Positions 8,334 through 16,843 of a stretch of DNA of 36,221 nucleotides are shown here, one piece after another. The stretch's first letter is position 1. Each line of letters opens with the position of its first letter. Both the position numbers and the translations under genes were made by a program. This stretch comes from Nostoc foliaceum FACHB-393 (GTDB lineage: Bacteria > Cyanobacteriota > Cyanobacteriia > Cyanobacteriales > Nostocaceae), in assembly GCF_014698505.1 (NCBI RefSeq), contig NZ_JACJTD010000064.1, positions 1-36,221 on the forward strand, written 5' to 3'. A model generated the notes under the pieces. It made no database searches, was not told the DNA's origin, and saw only the letters and a program-made list of their open reading frames with translations.

Positions 8334-8507
8334 TTTTCCCCTCAGTAATAATCAATTTATAGGGCTGAGAATTTGGAGCTTGATGAATGGGATCTCGTAT
8401 ATTCTCAATAACTTGGTAAATAAAAACCTCATTCTTTCAGTAAGCTTTAGTTTAGACTTAAGGAATATTTGCGGTATTGCACTCTAACTGAAATTCATAA
8501 CCTCGGC

Positions 8508-8639
8508 ATGATGGATACTGAATATGTAGCGTTAGCAGCTAAAGGCTACGATCTAAATATTGAATGCCTGCCAGTTGAAGATTCCCACAAATTTGGTGCA
8601 GCCTCACAAAGAAGTGGTGTGAGTCCTGAACACAACTAA
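8508..8639 (+). CDS. Small ORF, unknown, doubtful
   Basis: A 43-codon frame starting MMDTEYVALAAKGYDLN and ending with TAA at 8637. The frame is open back to 8487 without another ATG. I do not recognise it. It lies in a stretch that also holds a helicase remnant, so it may itself be a gene fragment. No good ribosome binding site is seen. Confidence 0.2.
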   Translation: MMDTEYVALAAKGYDLNIECLPVEDSHKFGAASQRSGVSPEHN

Positions 8640-8688
8640 GTTTTGCTTGTCTTTGATGTTACAACAGAAATAAAAATACTTAGTATAT

Positions 8689-8952
8689 ATGGCAACTTAC
8701 TTTCAAAAACAGAGATTATTGCTTTTGCGTCAAGCGCTTGATAATTCAACAGCTAACTTTCGCCCTGGATAATGGGAAGCTATTGAAGAGTTACTCCAAA
8801 AGCGATCGCGTTTATTGCTTGTTCTCAATGACGAAAAACTTGGCTACAGCCTTAATCATTTACAGCAACCGAAAGATGTAAAATTTCTGTCGGAATGCCT
8901 GAATGTCAGACTATCTCAAATGCAGATTTGGTTAAATATAACTGCGAATTAA
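8689..8952 (+). pseudogene. RecQ-like helicase N-terminal remnant with internal stop
   Basis: The frame begins MATYFQKQRLLLLRQALDN, then TANFRPG, followed by TAA and, in the same frame, WEAIEELLQKRSRLLLV. This resembles the start of a cyanobacterial RecQ-type DEAD/DEAH helicase, where the Q-motif normally reads FRPGQWEAIE; a single change of CAA to TAA would give the observed stop. After LLLV the expected Walker A (GxGKS) is absent. The frame instead runs through about 45 unrelated residues (starting LNDEKLGYSL) to TAA at 8950, which suggests a deletion or join. Nothing further of the helicase is seen. Family assignment rests on a short segment and is moderate. Confidence 0.55.
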
Positions 8953-9154
8953 GGTAATGTGAGAAAAATTAACAGACGAGTCGCTTATATAATTAATCAA
9001 CCAACAACTCAACTTTCTTTATTATGATGGTGTTACAGAGTGTATTTTTATTTTGTGAGGGGTTATAGGCAATTCGGAGTATTCAAAAATTGAGGCATAA
9101 TTGGTGTATAAAACACACAGTTTCTAATATAAATAATAGGAGTTTAACAAGTGT

Positions 9155-9619
9155 ATGGTGATACAGATAGAACCAAAAACTCAAGCTTTATACGACCAAG
9201 ATTATTACCTATGGCTCAGGACAACCATCAACCAACTTCGCGCTGGTCAGTTTTCATCTGTGGATTTAGATAATTTGTTAGAAGAATTAGAAAGTATGGG
9301 TAGGAGCCAGAAGCGAACAGTAAAAAGTCTGTTAATTAGACTTTTTGAACATCTGCTGAAGCTTACATACTGGGATGTGGAACAGGAGCGCAATGAAGGA
9401 TATTGGAAAGGTGAAATCAGGACATTCCGTAGAGAGATTAAGGATGAACTCAAAGATAGTCCTAGTCTTAAGCCTTACATCTTAGAAATATTTGATGAAT
9501 GTTATCAAGAAGCAAGGGCAGAAGCAAGCGATCGCTCTCAACTTCCCATTGATACATTTCCTGTTGCACTTATTGGATCTCTAGAACAAATTTTAGATGA
9601 AAACTGGTTTCCTGATTAG
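9155..9619 (+). CDS. DUF29 family protein
   Basis: A 154-residue protein of the DUF29 family, common and multicopy in cyanobacteria and of unknown biochemical function. Recognisable features are the N-terminal LYDQDYYLWLRTTINQLRAG, the LDNLLEELESMGRSQKR helix, LFEHLLKLTYW and the C-terminal acidic helix with EIFDECYQEAR. It is all-alpha and has no signal peptide or membrane segment. A TAGGAG ribosome binding site at 9137-9142 supports ATG 9155. It stands alone between a remnant-bearing gap and a membrane-protein gene. Confidence 0.88.
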   Translation: MVIQIEPKTQALYDQDYYLWLRTTINQLRAGQFSSVDLDNLLEELESMGRSQKRTVKSLLIRLFEHLLKLTYWDVEQERNEGYWKGEIRTFRREIKDELKDSPSLKPYILEIFDECYQEARAEASDRSQLPIDTFPVALIGSLEQILDENWFPD

Positions 9620-9866
9620 AAGTGGTGCGATTTGGCAAATATGATCATTAAATACTCAACTTGATGTGCGCTTAAACGCGATCGCTACATAAGTACTGCT
9701 TTGTATCCAAATAGAACAGAAAATAAGTGTAAATACTTTTTAACTTTATTTAGTCGTGTTGCACAGTCTGCTTTTTATCATAACTATACGTAACCACCCA
9801 TTGCTTCTCTACCAAACCCGATTAAAATAAATACGCAACTTGGGCTTCCATAGGAGTTATCCAGCC

Positions 9867-10529
9867 GTGCAGCCGGACTTAATAGGCTTGGAAATTAGTA
9901 AAGGGGAACTGAGACGTTTAACTGGGTTCGATCCAGAAGACGTTTTTCGACCCTCTGTTTTGCGAGATAGTAAGAAGCGATTAGGGTTTTTGATCAATGA
10001 AATGCTGGTGACGCTGGCGCTAACGCCAATAATTGTGGGCTTTGTTTATGCATTTATTATTTTGCCGACAATTGGTTCTTCAATTCGACTAGGAATTCTT
10101 TTACTAATTTTAGTGCCAATGCCGATATTAGTGGGGCGATGGCTGTGGCGGCAGTTGACCTGTCCCGAAGGACTGACAATACTTTTAGATGAAGTTGATA
10201 AATATCATGACTTGATCAGCGCCATAGATATTAATGACCAATTGGCAGCATCAGGAAACGTAGAAAGCAGTTTTCATGACCGAGATCAAGTAACCGCCGC
10301 CCTGCAACTGATTAGAGAAGATTTAGTCCGCGCTCTGAAAACGGAACGAATTTTGCGAGATAATAAAAAATTGCTTGCTAATAACCAAGAGTTATTTGTG
10401 AATAATTTAGCCAGTCTGCAAGCTTTACAAGTTAGTAGTCAAGCAGGCGAATATGCTCAACTGCTAAATCAATCCTTGCAAATTGCAATCGATGTACAAG
10501 CAGAAATCAGAAAATTGCACAAAGGCTGA
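9867..10529 (+). CDS. Conserved cyanobacterial membrane protein, unknown function
   Basis: A 220-residue protein I recognise only as a cyanobacterial type. It has a soluble N-terminal part (about 1-45, including LRRLTGFDPEDVFRPSVL), two adjacent transmembrane helices (about 46-68 and 72-92: LALTPIIVGFVYAFIILPTI and LGILLLILVPMPILVG), and a long C-terminal helical region (about 110-220) rich in Leu, Asn and Gln, probably coiled coil and cytoplasmic. The frame is open from TTG 9840, but a TAGGAG site at 9851-9856 lies ten bases before GTG 9867, so I chose GTG. It is 56 bases upstream of the sugar-acid kinase gene and may be cotranscribed with it. No function is proposed. Confidence 0.75.
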   Translation: MQPDLIGLEISKGELRRLTGFDPEDVFRPSVLRDSKKRLGFLINEMLVTLALTPIIVGFVYAFIILPTIGSSIRLGILLLILVPMPILVGRWLWRQLTCPEGLTILLDEVDKYHDLISAIDINDQLAASGNVESSFHDRDQVTAALQLIREDLVRALKTERILRDNKKLLANNQELFVNNLASLQALQVSSQAGEYAQLLNQSLQIAIDVQAEIRKLHKG

Positions 10530-10585
10530 GTAGAGTTTTTCTTTGCTGATGACTTTTTCAAAAAACAATCGCCCCGTTGACTTAA

Positions 10586-11911
10586 ATGAGCAACAAACCC
10601 AAAATAATTGTCTTGGATGATGACCCTACAGGTTCTCAAACAGTCCACAGCTGCTTGCTGCTAATGCACTGGGATGTAGACACTCTACGCAGCGGGTTGC
10701 AGGATGATTCGCCGATTTTCTTTGTGCTGACTAATACTAGATCGCTAACGCCAGAGTCAGCTGCATCTATCACCAAAGAAGTTTGCCAGAATCTGAAAAT
10801 CGCTTTAAATGCTGAAGGAATCGACGATTTTCTGATTGTCAGCCGTTCTGATTCTACTTTGCGGGGACATTATCCCATTGAAACTGATGCGATCGCACAA
10901 GAACTCGGCCCTTTTGATGCTCATTTTCTTGTACCAGCTTTTTTTGAGGGCGGACGCATCACTCGTGACAGCATTCATTACTTGATTATCGGCGGTGTAC
11001 CTACTCCAGTACATGAAACTGAATTTGCCCGTGATTCAGTCTTCAGCTACCATCACAGTTACTTACCCAAGTACGTCGAAGAAAAGACTCAAGGACGAAT
11101 TAGTGCCGAAGCTGTAGAAAGGTTTCTCCTAGCTGATATTCGCGCTGGTAGTTTGGAGAGCTTGTTACAACTCAATGGTAATAAGTGCGCTGTTGTGGAT
11201 GGTGAAACTCAAGATGATCTCAACCGCTTTGCAGTAGACATATTAGCAGCAGCAAGTCAAGGGAAACGCTTTCTGTTTCGCAGTGCAGCAAGTATTTTAA
11301 CGTCTTTAGCCGCTTTACCACCGCAACCCATTGCCGCCGAAAACATGGCGCAGTACGTGCGACAAGGCAAACCAGGGGCGGTAATTGTTGGTTCTCATGT
11401 TAAAAAGACTACTCAGCAATTAGAGGCGCTGTTACGAGTAGAAGGAACAGTGGGAATTGAAGTAAATGTAGCGCGATTACTTGATGATGGGGCAAATCAA
11501 TCTGCGGCACTGCTAACTGAAATTCAGGAAAGTACACGGGCGGTACATGAGGCTGGCAAAACACCAGTGGTTTATACTAGCCGTCAGGAACTGAGTTTTA
11601 AAGATGTCAACACCCGATTGGAATTTGGGGCAAAAGTTTCAAGTTTATTGATGGATATTGTGCGGGGTTTACCATCTGATATAGGATTCTTAATCAGCAA
11701 AGGTGGTATTACCTCAAACGATGTCTTGAGTACAGGACTAGCTTTAACTTCAGCCCGCTTACTCGGTCAAATTTTAGCTGGTTGTTCAATGGTGTTAACG
11801 CCATCCGATCATCCCCAGTTTCCTGATTTGCCTGTGGTGCTGTTTCCAGGTAACGTCGGCGATGCTGATGCGTTGGGGACAATTTATCAGAGGTTGACCA
11901 AAACAGTCTAG
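10586..11911 (+). CDS. Four-carbon acid sugar kinase family protein (DUF1537)
   Basis: A 441-residue protein matching the four-carbon acid sugar kinase family (N- and C-terminal domains, former DUF1537), which in characterised members phosphorylates threonate, erythronate or related aldonic acids with ATP. The N-terminal domain shows LDDDPTGSQTVH at residues 10-21 and SRSDSTLRGHYP near 87-98. The C-terminal nucleotide-binding domain shows LISKGGITSNDV and VVLFPGNVGDADAL. Length is normal. None of the usual partners (a dehydrogenase such as LtnD/DenD, an aldolase, or a class II isomerase) is adjacent, so the substrate is open. No Shine-Dalgarno is obvious before ATG 10586. A polar-tailed membrane protein gene precedes it by 56 bases. 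Confidence 0.85.
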   Translation: MSNKPKIIVLDDDPTGSQTVHSCLLLMHWDVDTLRSGLQDDSPIFFVLTNTRSLTPESAASITKEVCQNLKIALNAEGIDDFLIVSRSDSTLRGHYPIETDAIAQELGPFDAHFLVPAFFEGGRITRDSIHYLIIGGVPTPVHETEFARDSVFSYHHSYLPKYVEEKTQGRISAEAVERFLLADIRAGSLESLLQLNGNKCAVVDGETQDDLNRFAVDILAAASQGKRFLFRSAASILTSLAALPPQPIAAENMAQYVRQGKPGAVIVGSHVKKTTQQLEALLRVEGTVGIEVNVARLLDDGANQSAALLTEIQESTRAVHEAGKTPVVYTSRQELSFKDVNTRLEFGAKVSSLLMDIVRGLPSDIGFLISKGGITSNDVLSTGLALTSARLLGQILAGCSMVLTPSDHPQFPDLPVVLFPGNVGDADALGTIYQRLTKTV

Positions 11912-12231
11912 AGTGTTTAGTGAAAATAAAAATAATTCCGAACTACAGCGGATTGCAAGTTAGTGAGGTTCAGTATTTTGGTCTGCAAGCCAGATAAAAA
12001 GCCTTTTTTATTACAGCAGTTTTTAGGTATTTAAACCACGACTGAGACGCTGAATGGAAAGTAGGAAGTGATGTAATTCAATTACTTGATAAAGCGCTGT
12101 AACTCCTCCTGTCTCCTGCCCCCTGCCCCCTGCCTCCTAACTCCTGCCTCCAATCTCCGCACTTTCTTACCTGACACTGATCTAATATTGGTAATTATTC
12201 GGAGTGTCCCTTGTCTTTTGGCTAGTACTGC
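11912..12231. other. Intergenic region before minC with heptamer repeat
   Basis: A 320-base gap. At 11995-12011 an AAAAAGCCTTTTTT dyad could serve as a weak terminator for the kinase gene. At 12100-12152 lies an imperfect heptamer tract on the pattern CTCCTGC/CCCCTGC, the reverse complement of the GGGGCAG type seen at 2571. The minC promoter is presumably after it. No ORF or RNA gene is seen. Confidence 0.55.
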
Positions 12232-13272
12232 ATGACTTCTGATTCTGCGATTCCCAATCTAAAGTCAAATTCTGCACTTCCTAATGCAGAACCAAACTCT
12301 ATCCATTCCGAGGTAGAGGTAAATCCTACTGTTTCTGATGTAGAGTCAGATTCTATCCTCCCGGATGCGGAGTTAAAATCTGTCCTTCTTTATTTAAAAT
12401 CAAATACTGTCCTTGAGGATGTAAAGTCAAATCCTGCTAACCCTGATGTAGAGTCAAATACTGATACGGCATCAGATTTTATCCTTACTGATTCAAATCC
12501 TAATGAGTCAGCATTACCAGGGCATCGCGTAAATGACAATACTCAAGTCCAGTTAAAAAGTAAGGAGGGACGACTTTTATTAATTTTGCCCCCGGAATCT
12601 CAAGTATCTGCCTCAGAACTCAGTTGGTCTGATATTTGGCAACAAATAAGACAGCGTTTGAATGCAGGCGATCGCTTTCGGATATCTAATACTCCTGTGC
12701 ATCTAATGGCACAAGACCGCCTAGTAGATGCCAGACAATTGCAAGAACTCGCCGAGGCTTTGAGTGAAGTCCAACTCCGGCTCATATCTGTCTCGACGAG
12801 TCGTCGGCAAACTGCGATCGCAGCCGTAACATCTGGGTATTCTGTAGAACAACTACAGCCCGCAACTTCCCTGAGTTCAGAGCCAACGGCTACAGCCATA
12901 CCCCAAGCAGATGCCCTCTATTTAGAAATGACAGTCCGTTCTGGAGTAGAAATTCGTCATCCTGGTACAGTAATTCTCTTGGGAGATTTAAATCCAGGTG
13001 GTATTGTAATTGCAGATGGAGATATTATCATCTGGGGCCGCCTACGTGGAATTGCTCATGCTGGTGCTGGAGGCAATCGTGAGTGTCTGATTATGGCCTT
13101 GCAAATGGAACCAACCCAATTGCGGATCGCAGATGCTGTAGCAAGGGCACCAGAAAAACCGCCAATGCAGTTTTCTCCAGAGGTGGCACATATTACGCCC
13201 CAAGGAATTCGCATCGCTAGGGCTACTGATTTTTCCAGAAACCAATTCACCAAGAGCAATCAAGAGCCATAA
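12232..13272 (+). CDS. minC: Septum site-determining protein MinC
   Basis: Division inhibitor that, with MinD, blocks FtsZ ring assembly away from mid-cell. The 346-residue product has three parts. Residues 1-81 are a degenerate nonapeptide repeat (consensus close to V-E-S-N-S-x-L-P-D). Residues about 105-200 form the N-terminal inhibitory domain (SEVQLRLISVSTSRRQTAIA and preceding). Residues about 225-335 are the right-handed beta-helix MinC C-domain, with MTVRSGVEIRHPGTVILLGD, NPGGIVIADGDIIIWGRLRG and AHAGAGGNRECLI. The C-domain is the MinD-binding and dimerisation part and is complete. The protein is longer than E. coli MinC (231) because of the repeat head. minD follows after 168 bases and minE after that, the usual cyanobacterial order. 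Confidence 0.95.
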   Translation: MTSDSAIPNLKSNSALPNAEPNSIHSEVEVNPTVSDVESDSILPDAELKSVLLYLKSNTVLEDVKSNPANPDVESNTDTASDFILTDSNPNESALPGHRVNDNTQVQLKSKEGRLLLILPPESQVSASELSWSDIWQQIRQRLNAGDRFRISNTPVHLMAQDRLVDARQLQELAEALSEVQLRLISVSTSRRQTAIAAVTSGYSVEQLQPATSLSSEPTATAIPQADALYLEMTVRSGVEIRHPGTVILLGDLNPGGIVIADGDIIIWGRLRGIAHAGAGGNRECLIMALQMEPTQLRIADAVARAPEKPPMQFSPEVAHITPQGIRIARATDFSRNQFTKSNQEP

Positions 13273-13440
13273 ATATTTACTTAAAGGATGAAGTAGATAA
13301 GGATGAAATAAAACAAATATTAATGCCTCGCCTTCATCAGGGAGAACAGATATTTCTTCATACTTGATACGATACTTCATACTTTATACTGCAATTTACT
13401 GTTTTATATTTTCTGAACCCTTATTGACCGTATTTCTATC

Positions 13441-14247
13441 ATGACTCGCATTATTGTGATTACCTCCGGCAAAGGAGGAGTGGGTAAAACCACAGTTTCA
13501 GCAAATCTGGGCATGGCTTTAGCCAAAATGGGACGTCAAGTTGCCTTGGTTGATGCGGATTTTGGTCTGAGAAATTTGGATTTGCTGCTAGGGCTAGAAA
13601 ACCGCATCGTCTATACTGCGGTGGAAGTTTTAGCCAGAGAGTGCCGTTTAGAACAAGCTTTGGTGAAAGATAAGCGCCAACCCAATCTCGTCCTCCTGCC
13701 GGCAGCCCAAAATCGCTCCAAAGATGCAGTCACGCCTGAACAGATGAAGTTATTGGTGAATGCACTGGCACAAAAATATCAGTATGTGATCATCGATAGC
13801 CCCGCCGGCATTGAAAATGGCTTTAAAAATGCGATCGGGCCGGCAAAAGAAGCACTAGTTGTCAGCACACCAGAAATTTCCTCAGTTCGTGACGCTGACC
13901 GGGTAGTGGGGTTACTAGAAGCACAAGGTATCAAGCGTGTTCATTTAATAATTAACCGCATCAGACCCGCAATGGTGCAGGCAAATGATATGATGTCAGT
14001 GCAAGATGTTCAGGAACTTCTCGCCATTCCCCTGATCGGGGTAATCCCTGACGACGAGCGTGTTATTGTATCTACCAATCGCGGCGAACCCTTAGTGTTA
14101 GCGGAAAATCCCTCTTTAGCTGCCACAGCCTTTGAGAACATTGCTCGTAGATTAGAAGGGGAAAGTGTCGAATTTCTGGAGATCGACTCGTCCCAAGACA
14201 GCATCTTCGCCCGTCTACGAAGGTTGTTGTGGACAAAGATTGTTTAA
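13441..14247 (+). CDS. minD: Septum site-determining ATPase MinD
   Basis: Membrane-associated ParA-type ATPase that recruits MinC and is released from the membrane by MinE. The 268-residue product shows the deviant Walker A motif SGKGGVGKTT at residues 9-18 with signature Lys11 and Lys16, the switch I region VDADFGLRNLDLLLGLE, the Walker B-like YVIIDSPAGIE and, at the very C-terminus, an amphipathic membrane-targeting helix (FARLRRLLWTKIV). Length and motifs fit the family exactly. The start ATG 13441 gives MTRIIVITSGKGG, the standard N-terminus. minE begins 36 bases after its stop, so the two are very likely cotranscribed. Confidence 0.97.
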   Translation: MTRIIVITSGKGGVGKTTVSANLGMALAKMGRQVALVDADFGLRNLDLLLGLENRIVYTAVEVLARECRLEQALVKDKRQPNLVLLPAAQNRSKDAVTPEQMKLLVNALAQKYQYVIIDSPAGIENGFKNAIGPAKEALVVSTPEISSVRDADRVVGLLEAQGIKRVHLIINRIRPAMVQANDMMSVQDVQELLAIPLIGVIPDDERVIVSTNRGEPLVLAENPSLAATAFENIARRLEGESVEFLEIDSSQDSIFARLRRLLWTKIV

Positions 14248-14283
14248 CTTACTTTTCCAGTCTCCGCCCCAGACCTATTCGTA

Positions 14284-14580
14284 ATGATTGAACTTCTAGA
14301 ACGACTTTTTTCTCGCGGTCCTGATAGCAGTCGAACTCAAGTTAAACGTCGCCTGCAATTGGTGATTGCTCACGATCGCGCTGACTTAGATCCTCAAACG
14401 TTGGAAAAAATGCGGAAAGAAATCCTAGATGTAGTCTGTCGCTATGTCGAAATTGAGACGGAGGGCTTGGAGTTCTCCTTAGAAAGCAACCAACGAACTA
14501 CAGCTTTAATTGCTAATTTGCCCATCCGCCGGGTGAAGGGTGCTATACCTGAGTGGGAAAGAGGTGATAAGCCTCTGTAG
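14284..14580 (+). CDS. minE: Cell division topological specificity factor MinE
   Basis: Stimulates MinD ATPase and confines MinC/MinD activity in space. The 98-residue product has the membrane-targeting N-terminus MIELLERLFSR, the MinD-contact helix region (AHDRADLDPQTLEKMRKEIL) and the beta-rich topological domain (VVCRYVEIETEGLEFSLE, ALIANLPIRRV). It follows minD by 36 bases on the same strand, completing minCDE. The length is normal for cyanobacteria. Confidence 0.96.
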   Translation: MIELLERLFSRGPDSSRTQVKRRLQLVIAHDRADLDPQTLEKMRKEILDVVCRYVEIETEGLEFSLESNQRTTALIANLPIRRVKGAIPEWERGDKPL

Positions 14581-15026
14581 TTTTTATTTTAAGTATTTTT
14601 AATTTTGCATTGCTTTTTTCGACAGTTTCGCCCTATTTTCATAAGTTTTAGTTACTAACTTCACAACAGAATTATTAGCATTCCAGGTCGGTCACAGTGG
14701 ATGCCAAGTGTAACGCTGTTTCAATCTCTAAACGGATATGTCAGTTGTTAGTTGTAGGTGAATTCTCCGATAAGCTTCATAAATTGAGTACCGAGAGAAC
14801 TATTTTCTAGTCCATTATTTTAGACTTATCAAAATCCTAGAAGCAATGCCTACGGCAGTAAGTAAGTCGGCGTAAATAATTATTGTTGCAATAAGGCAGG
14901 GAGCAGGGAGCAGGGAGCAGGGAGAGAAAGAGTTTGAGCTTTATTTATTTTTATTTACATAGTTTGGTTTTATTGCACCTACTTACTTAAACTACGCACG
15001 ATTCAGAACCAAAATATTTATCACAT
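14581..15026. other. Intergenic region after minE
   Basis: This gap contains T-rich DNA right after minE (14581-14600) and a GGGAGCA heptamer tract at 14895-14924 (about four units). The same 16-base tract GGGAGCAGGGAGCAGG recurs inside the modBC coding region at 24620-24635. No credible gene is seen. Confidence 0.6.
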
Positions 15027-15060
15027 AAAAAATCCCGTTGTGGTCACTGGCGACAACGGG
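15027..15060 (-). terminator. Rho-independent terminator
   Basis: Stem CCCGTTGT/ACAACGGG (15034-15041 with 15053-15060) with an 11-base loop. Read on the minus strand it is followed by ATTTTTT. It lies 22 bases past the stop codon of the minus-strand gene ending at 15083, as expected for its terminator. Confidence 0.85.
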
Positions 15061-15082
15061 AGTATATAGGATTTTGAATAAA

Positions 15083-16405
15083 CTATCGGTAGGCCATTTG
15101 TGGACCTGCCCAAATTTCTGTAACCTTTTTACCAAAAGTAATCGGCTGATCTTCGTCTGTTGTAGGTACAGTCTTGCCATCATTAGCAACTTGCATTAGT
15201 GGCCAGTTTTCGTCGCCCAATTCACCCGCACGAAATAGCACATGATTCGGTTGCCTTTTACTCCAACCTAACAATACTGCAATTTTTTCATGCTCATCTT
15301 CCTCATTAGCAGGAGCAACTGTGTTAGCGTGATTTTTTTGCCGATCCCAAATAACTGCACTATCTGTGGAATCGCCTGTATTAAAAATACCTTCAAACTT
15401 ACGTGCTAAGAAGCGATCGCCTTTTTCTGACCAGCTAACTGGAACTAATACCCCAATTTTACCACTCGTATCAGTTTCTTCTGATGATGCCGCTTTTACA
15501 GCCTTTACCTTTAATAAAGGATCGCTAACAGGAGTAGTTGAAGCCATCACCCACAACTTCTTGCTTTGCATATCTTGGACAAACAGAACGCTGGTAACGC
15601 GGCTGTTGTACATTTCGGGTTTTACCTCTAGTTGCACCCGGCTATAAACAGCATATTTCCCATCTGGAGAAACCACGGGTACGCTGCGGTAATGGCGCAC
15701 TCCTGAACCACCGTTGGAACCAATTGCCTCTTGAGTCGCTGTAATCCATTTCCAAGGAATAGGATGAGGACTACCTATGGGATCTATTTGTTCTGCTTGG
15801 GACTCATCACGTGGTTCAGCAACTGGTATTTCCGTCGTTGTAGTTGGTTGTGATTCTCTAAGAGTTGGTGCTACTTGAGTTGCTGTCAAAGATCGAGTAA
15901 AAGACTTTTCTCTAAACAGAGAATTTTCTTGTCCTTTCAAAGACTTGATATTAGCAGCTTTGAGTTTTCGTACTAAATTAAGCTGACTAACAGGAACATC
16001 CGTTAATGGTGCGAGTTCAACTGCTGCCAAAGAATCAGGAACAATTAAATCGCTGTTTGATACAGAACTATCTGTTTGATCCAAAGGCTCAATTTTATCC
16101 GCTAGTAATACTTGCGGTTCCTGGACAGCAGTACTTTGTGTTGGCACAGAATCAAATTCTTCTGTTGAGGAGTTGATTTGATCTGTTGTGAATATTTCAG
16201 CTATCTCAGGTTCCCCAACTACAGCTATTTCCTTTGATACAGAGTCAGAGCCTCCAGTTATGGAAGTTAGTTTAGCTACTTCGGATCTAACTGGGATCGA
16301 GTGACCTGATGCCCCTAGTAAGGGTGCGATCAGTATCACAACGACAACGTAATTGAGAAATGGTTGCGCGCGGAACCATCCTGACAGCAAAAGGGGTTTA
16401 AGCAT
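15083..16405 (-). CDS. Cyanobacterial secreted protein of unknown function
   Basis: A 440-residue protein. The N-terminus (MLKPLLLSGWFRAQPF, then NYVVVVILIAPLLGASG) looks like an uncleaved membrane anchor or signal peptide. Residues about 40-205 are low-complexity and acidic, rich in Ser, Thr, Glu and Val. The conserved part starts near 215 (PIPWKWITATQEAIG) and includes SPDGKYAVYSRVQLEV, LFVQDMQSKKLWVMAST, VPVSWSEKGDRFLARKFEG and IAVLLGWSKRQPNHVLF. The SPDGKYAVY and VSWSEKGDRFLAR strands resemble blades of a TolB/WD40-like beta-propeller, but too few blades are visible to be sure. It is a single-gene unit with its own terminator. No enzyme motif is seen and I give no function. Confidence 0.7.
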   Translation of the reverse strand: MLKPLLLSGWFRAQPFLNYVVVVILIAPLLGASGHSIPVRSEVAKLTSITGGSDSVSKEIAVVGEPEIAEIFTTDQINSSTEEFDSVPTQSTAVQEPQVLLADKIEPLDQTDSSVSNSDLIVPDSLAAVELAPLTDVPVSQLNLVRKLKAANIKSLKGQENSLFREKSFTRSLTATQVAPTLRESQPTTTTEIPVAEPRDESQAEQIDPIGSPHPIPWKWITATQEAIGSNGGSGVRHYRSVPVVSPDGKYAVYSRVQLEVKPEMYNSRVTSVLFVQDMQSKKLWVMASTTPVSDPLLKVKAVKAASSEETDTSGKIGVLVPVSWSEKGDRFLARKFEGIFNTGDSTDSAVIWDRQKNHANTVAPANEEDEHEKIAVLLGWSKRQPNHVLFRAGELGDENWPLMQVANDGKTVPTTDEDQPITFGKKVTEIWAGPQMAYR

Positions 16406-16778
16406 TTGTAGACTCTCTAGAGGGGGCGATCGCTATGTGAGAAGCAATACCTATGCAGCAATGGGGCAGGCGGTAATTATATGTATAACAAGAAACTAAA
16501 AGCAATGACTAGATATTTTCTTCAAAGTTTGCAGAGTTTTACAAAAATTAAGTATCATTGTCTACACCTTTACATACTCAGGTACTGAATGTTTTTTGTC
16601 AAAAATATGCGAGTATAGTAAATATGCTGAGAACTCAGTAATTACTACACGATGTATAAAGCTGCTGTTGCTATACCCAACCACACCAATAACAGGTATT
16701 AGTTAAGGGAGATCCAAGGTATAGTTTGGGCTAATGAAGCTGCCAACCAAGAATAAGATAACTCGGCTGTTGGGGATC

Positions 16779-16798
16779 GTACTAGCGATCGCTAGTAC
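16779..16798. repeat. 20-bp perfect palindrome centred on HIP1
   Basis: GTACTAGCGATCGCTAGTAC reads the same on both strands and has the cyanobacterial HIP1 octamer GCGATCGC at its exact centre. It lies in the 859-base gap between the unknown secreted protein and fmt. It could be an operator or simply an extended HIP1. Confidence 0.85.
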
Positions 16799-16843
16799 AT
16801 AGAAAAAAAGCCAAGTTACACACTAATATAAGAGGGCAAACCC

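Noticed and set aside
9920..9945. tRNA T-loop-like GGTTCGATCC
   Set aside because: It lies within a coding region and no acceptor or anticodon arm can be built around it.
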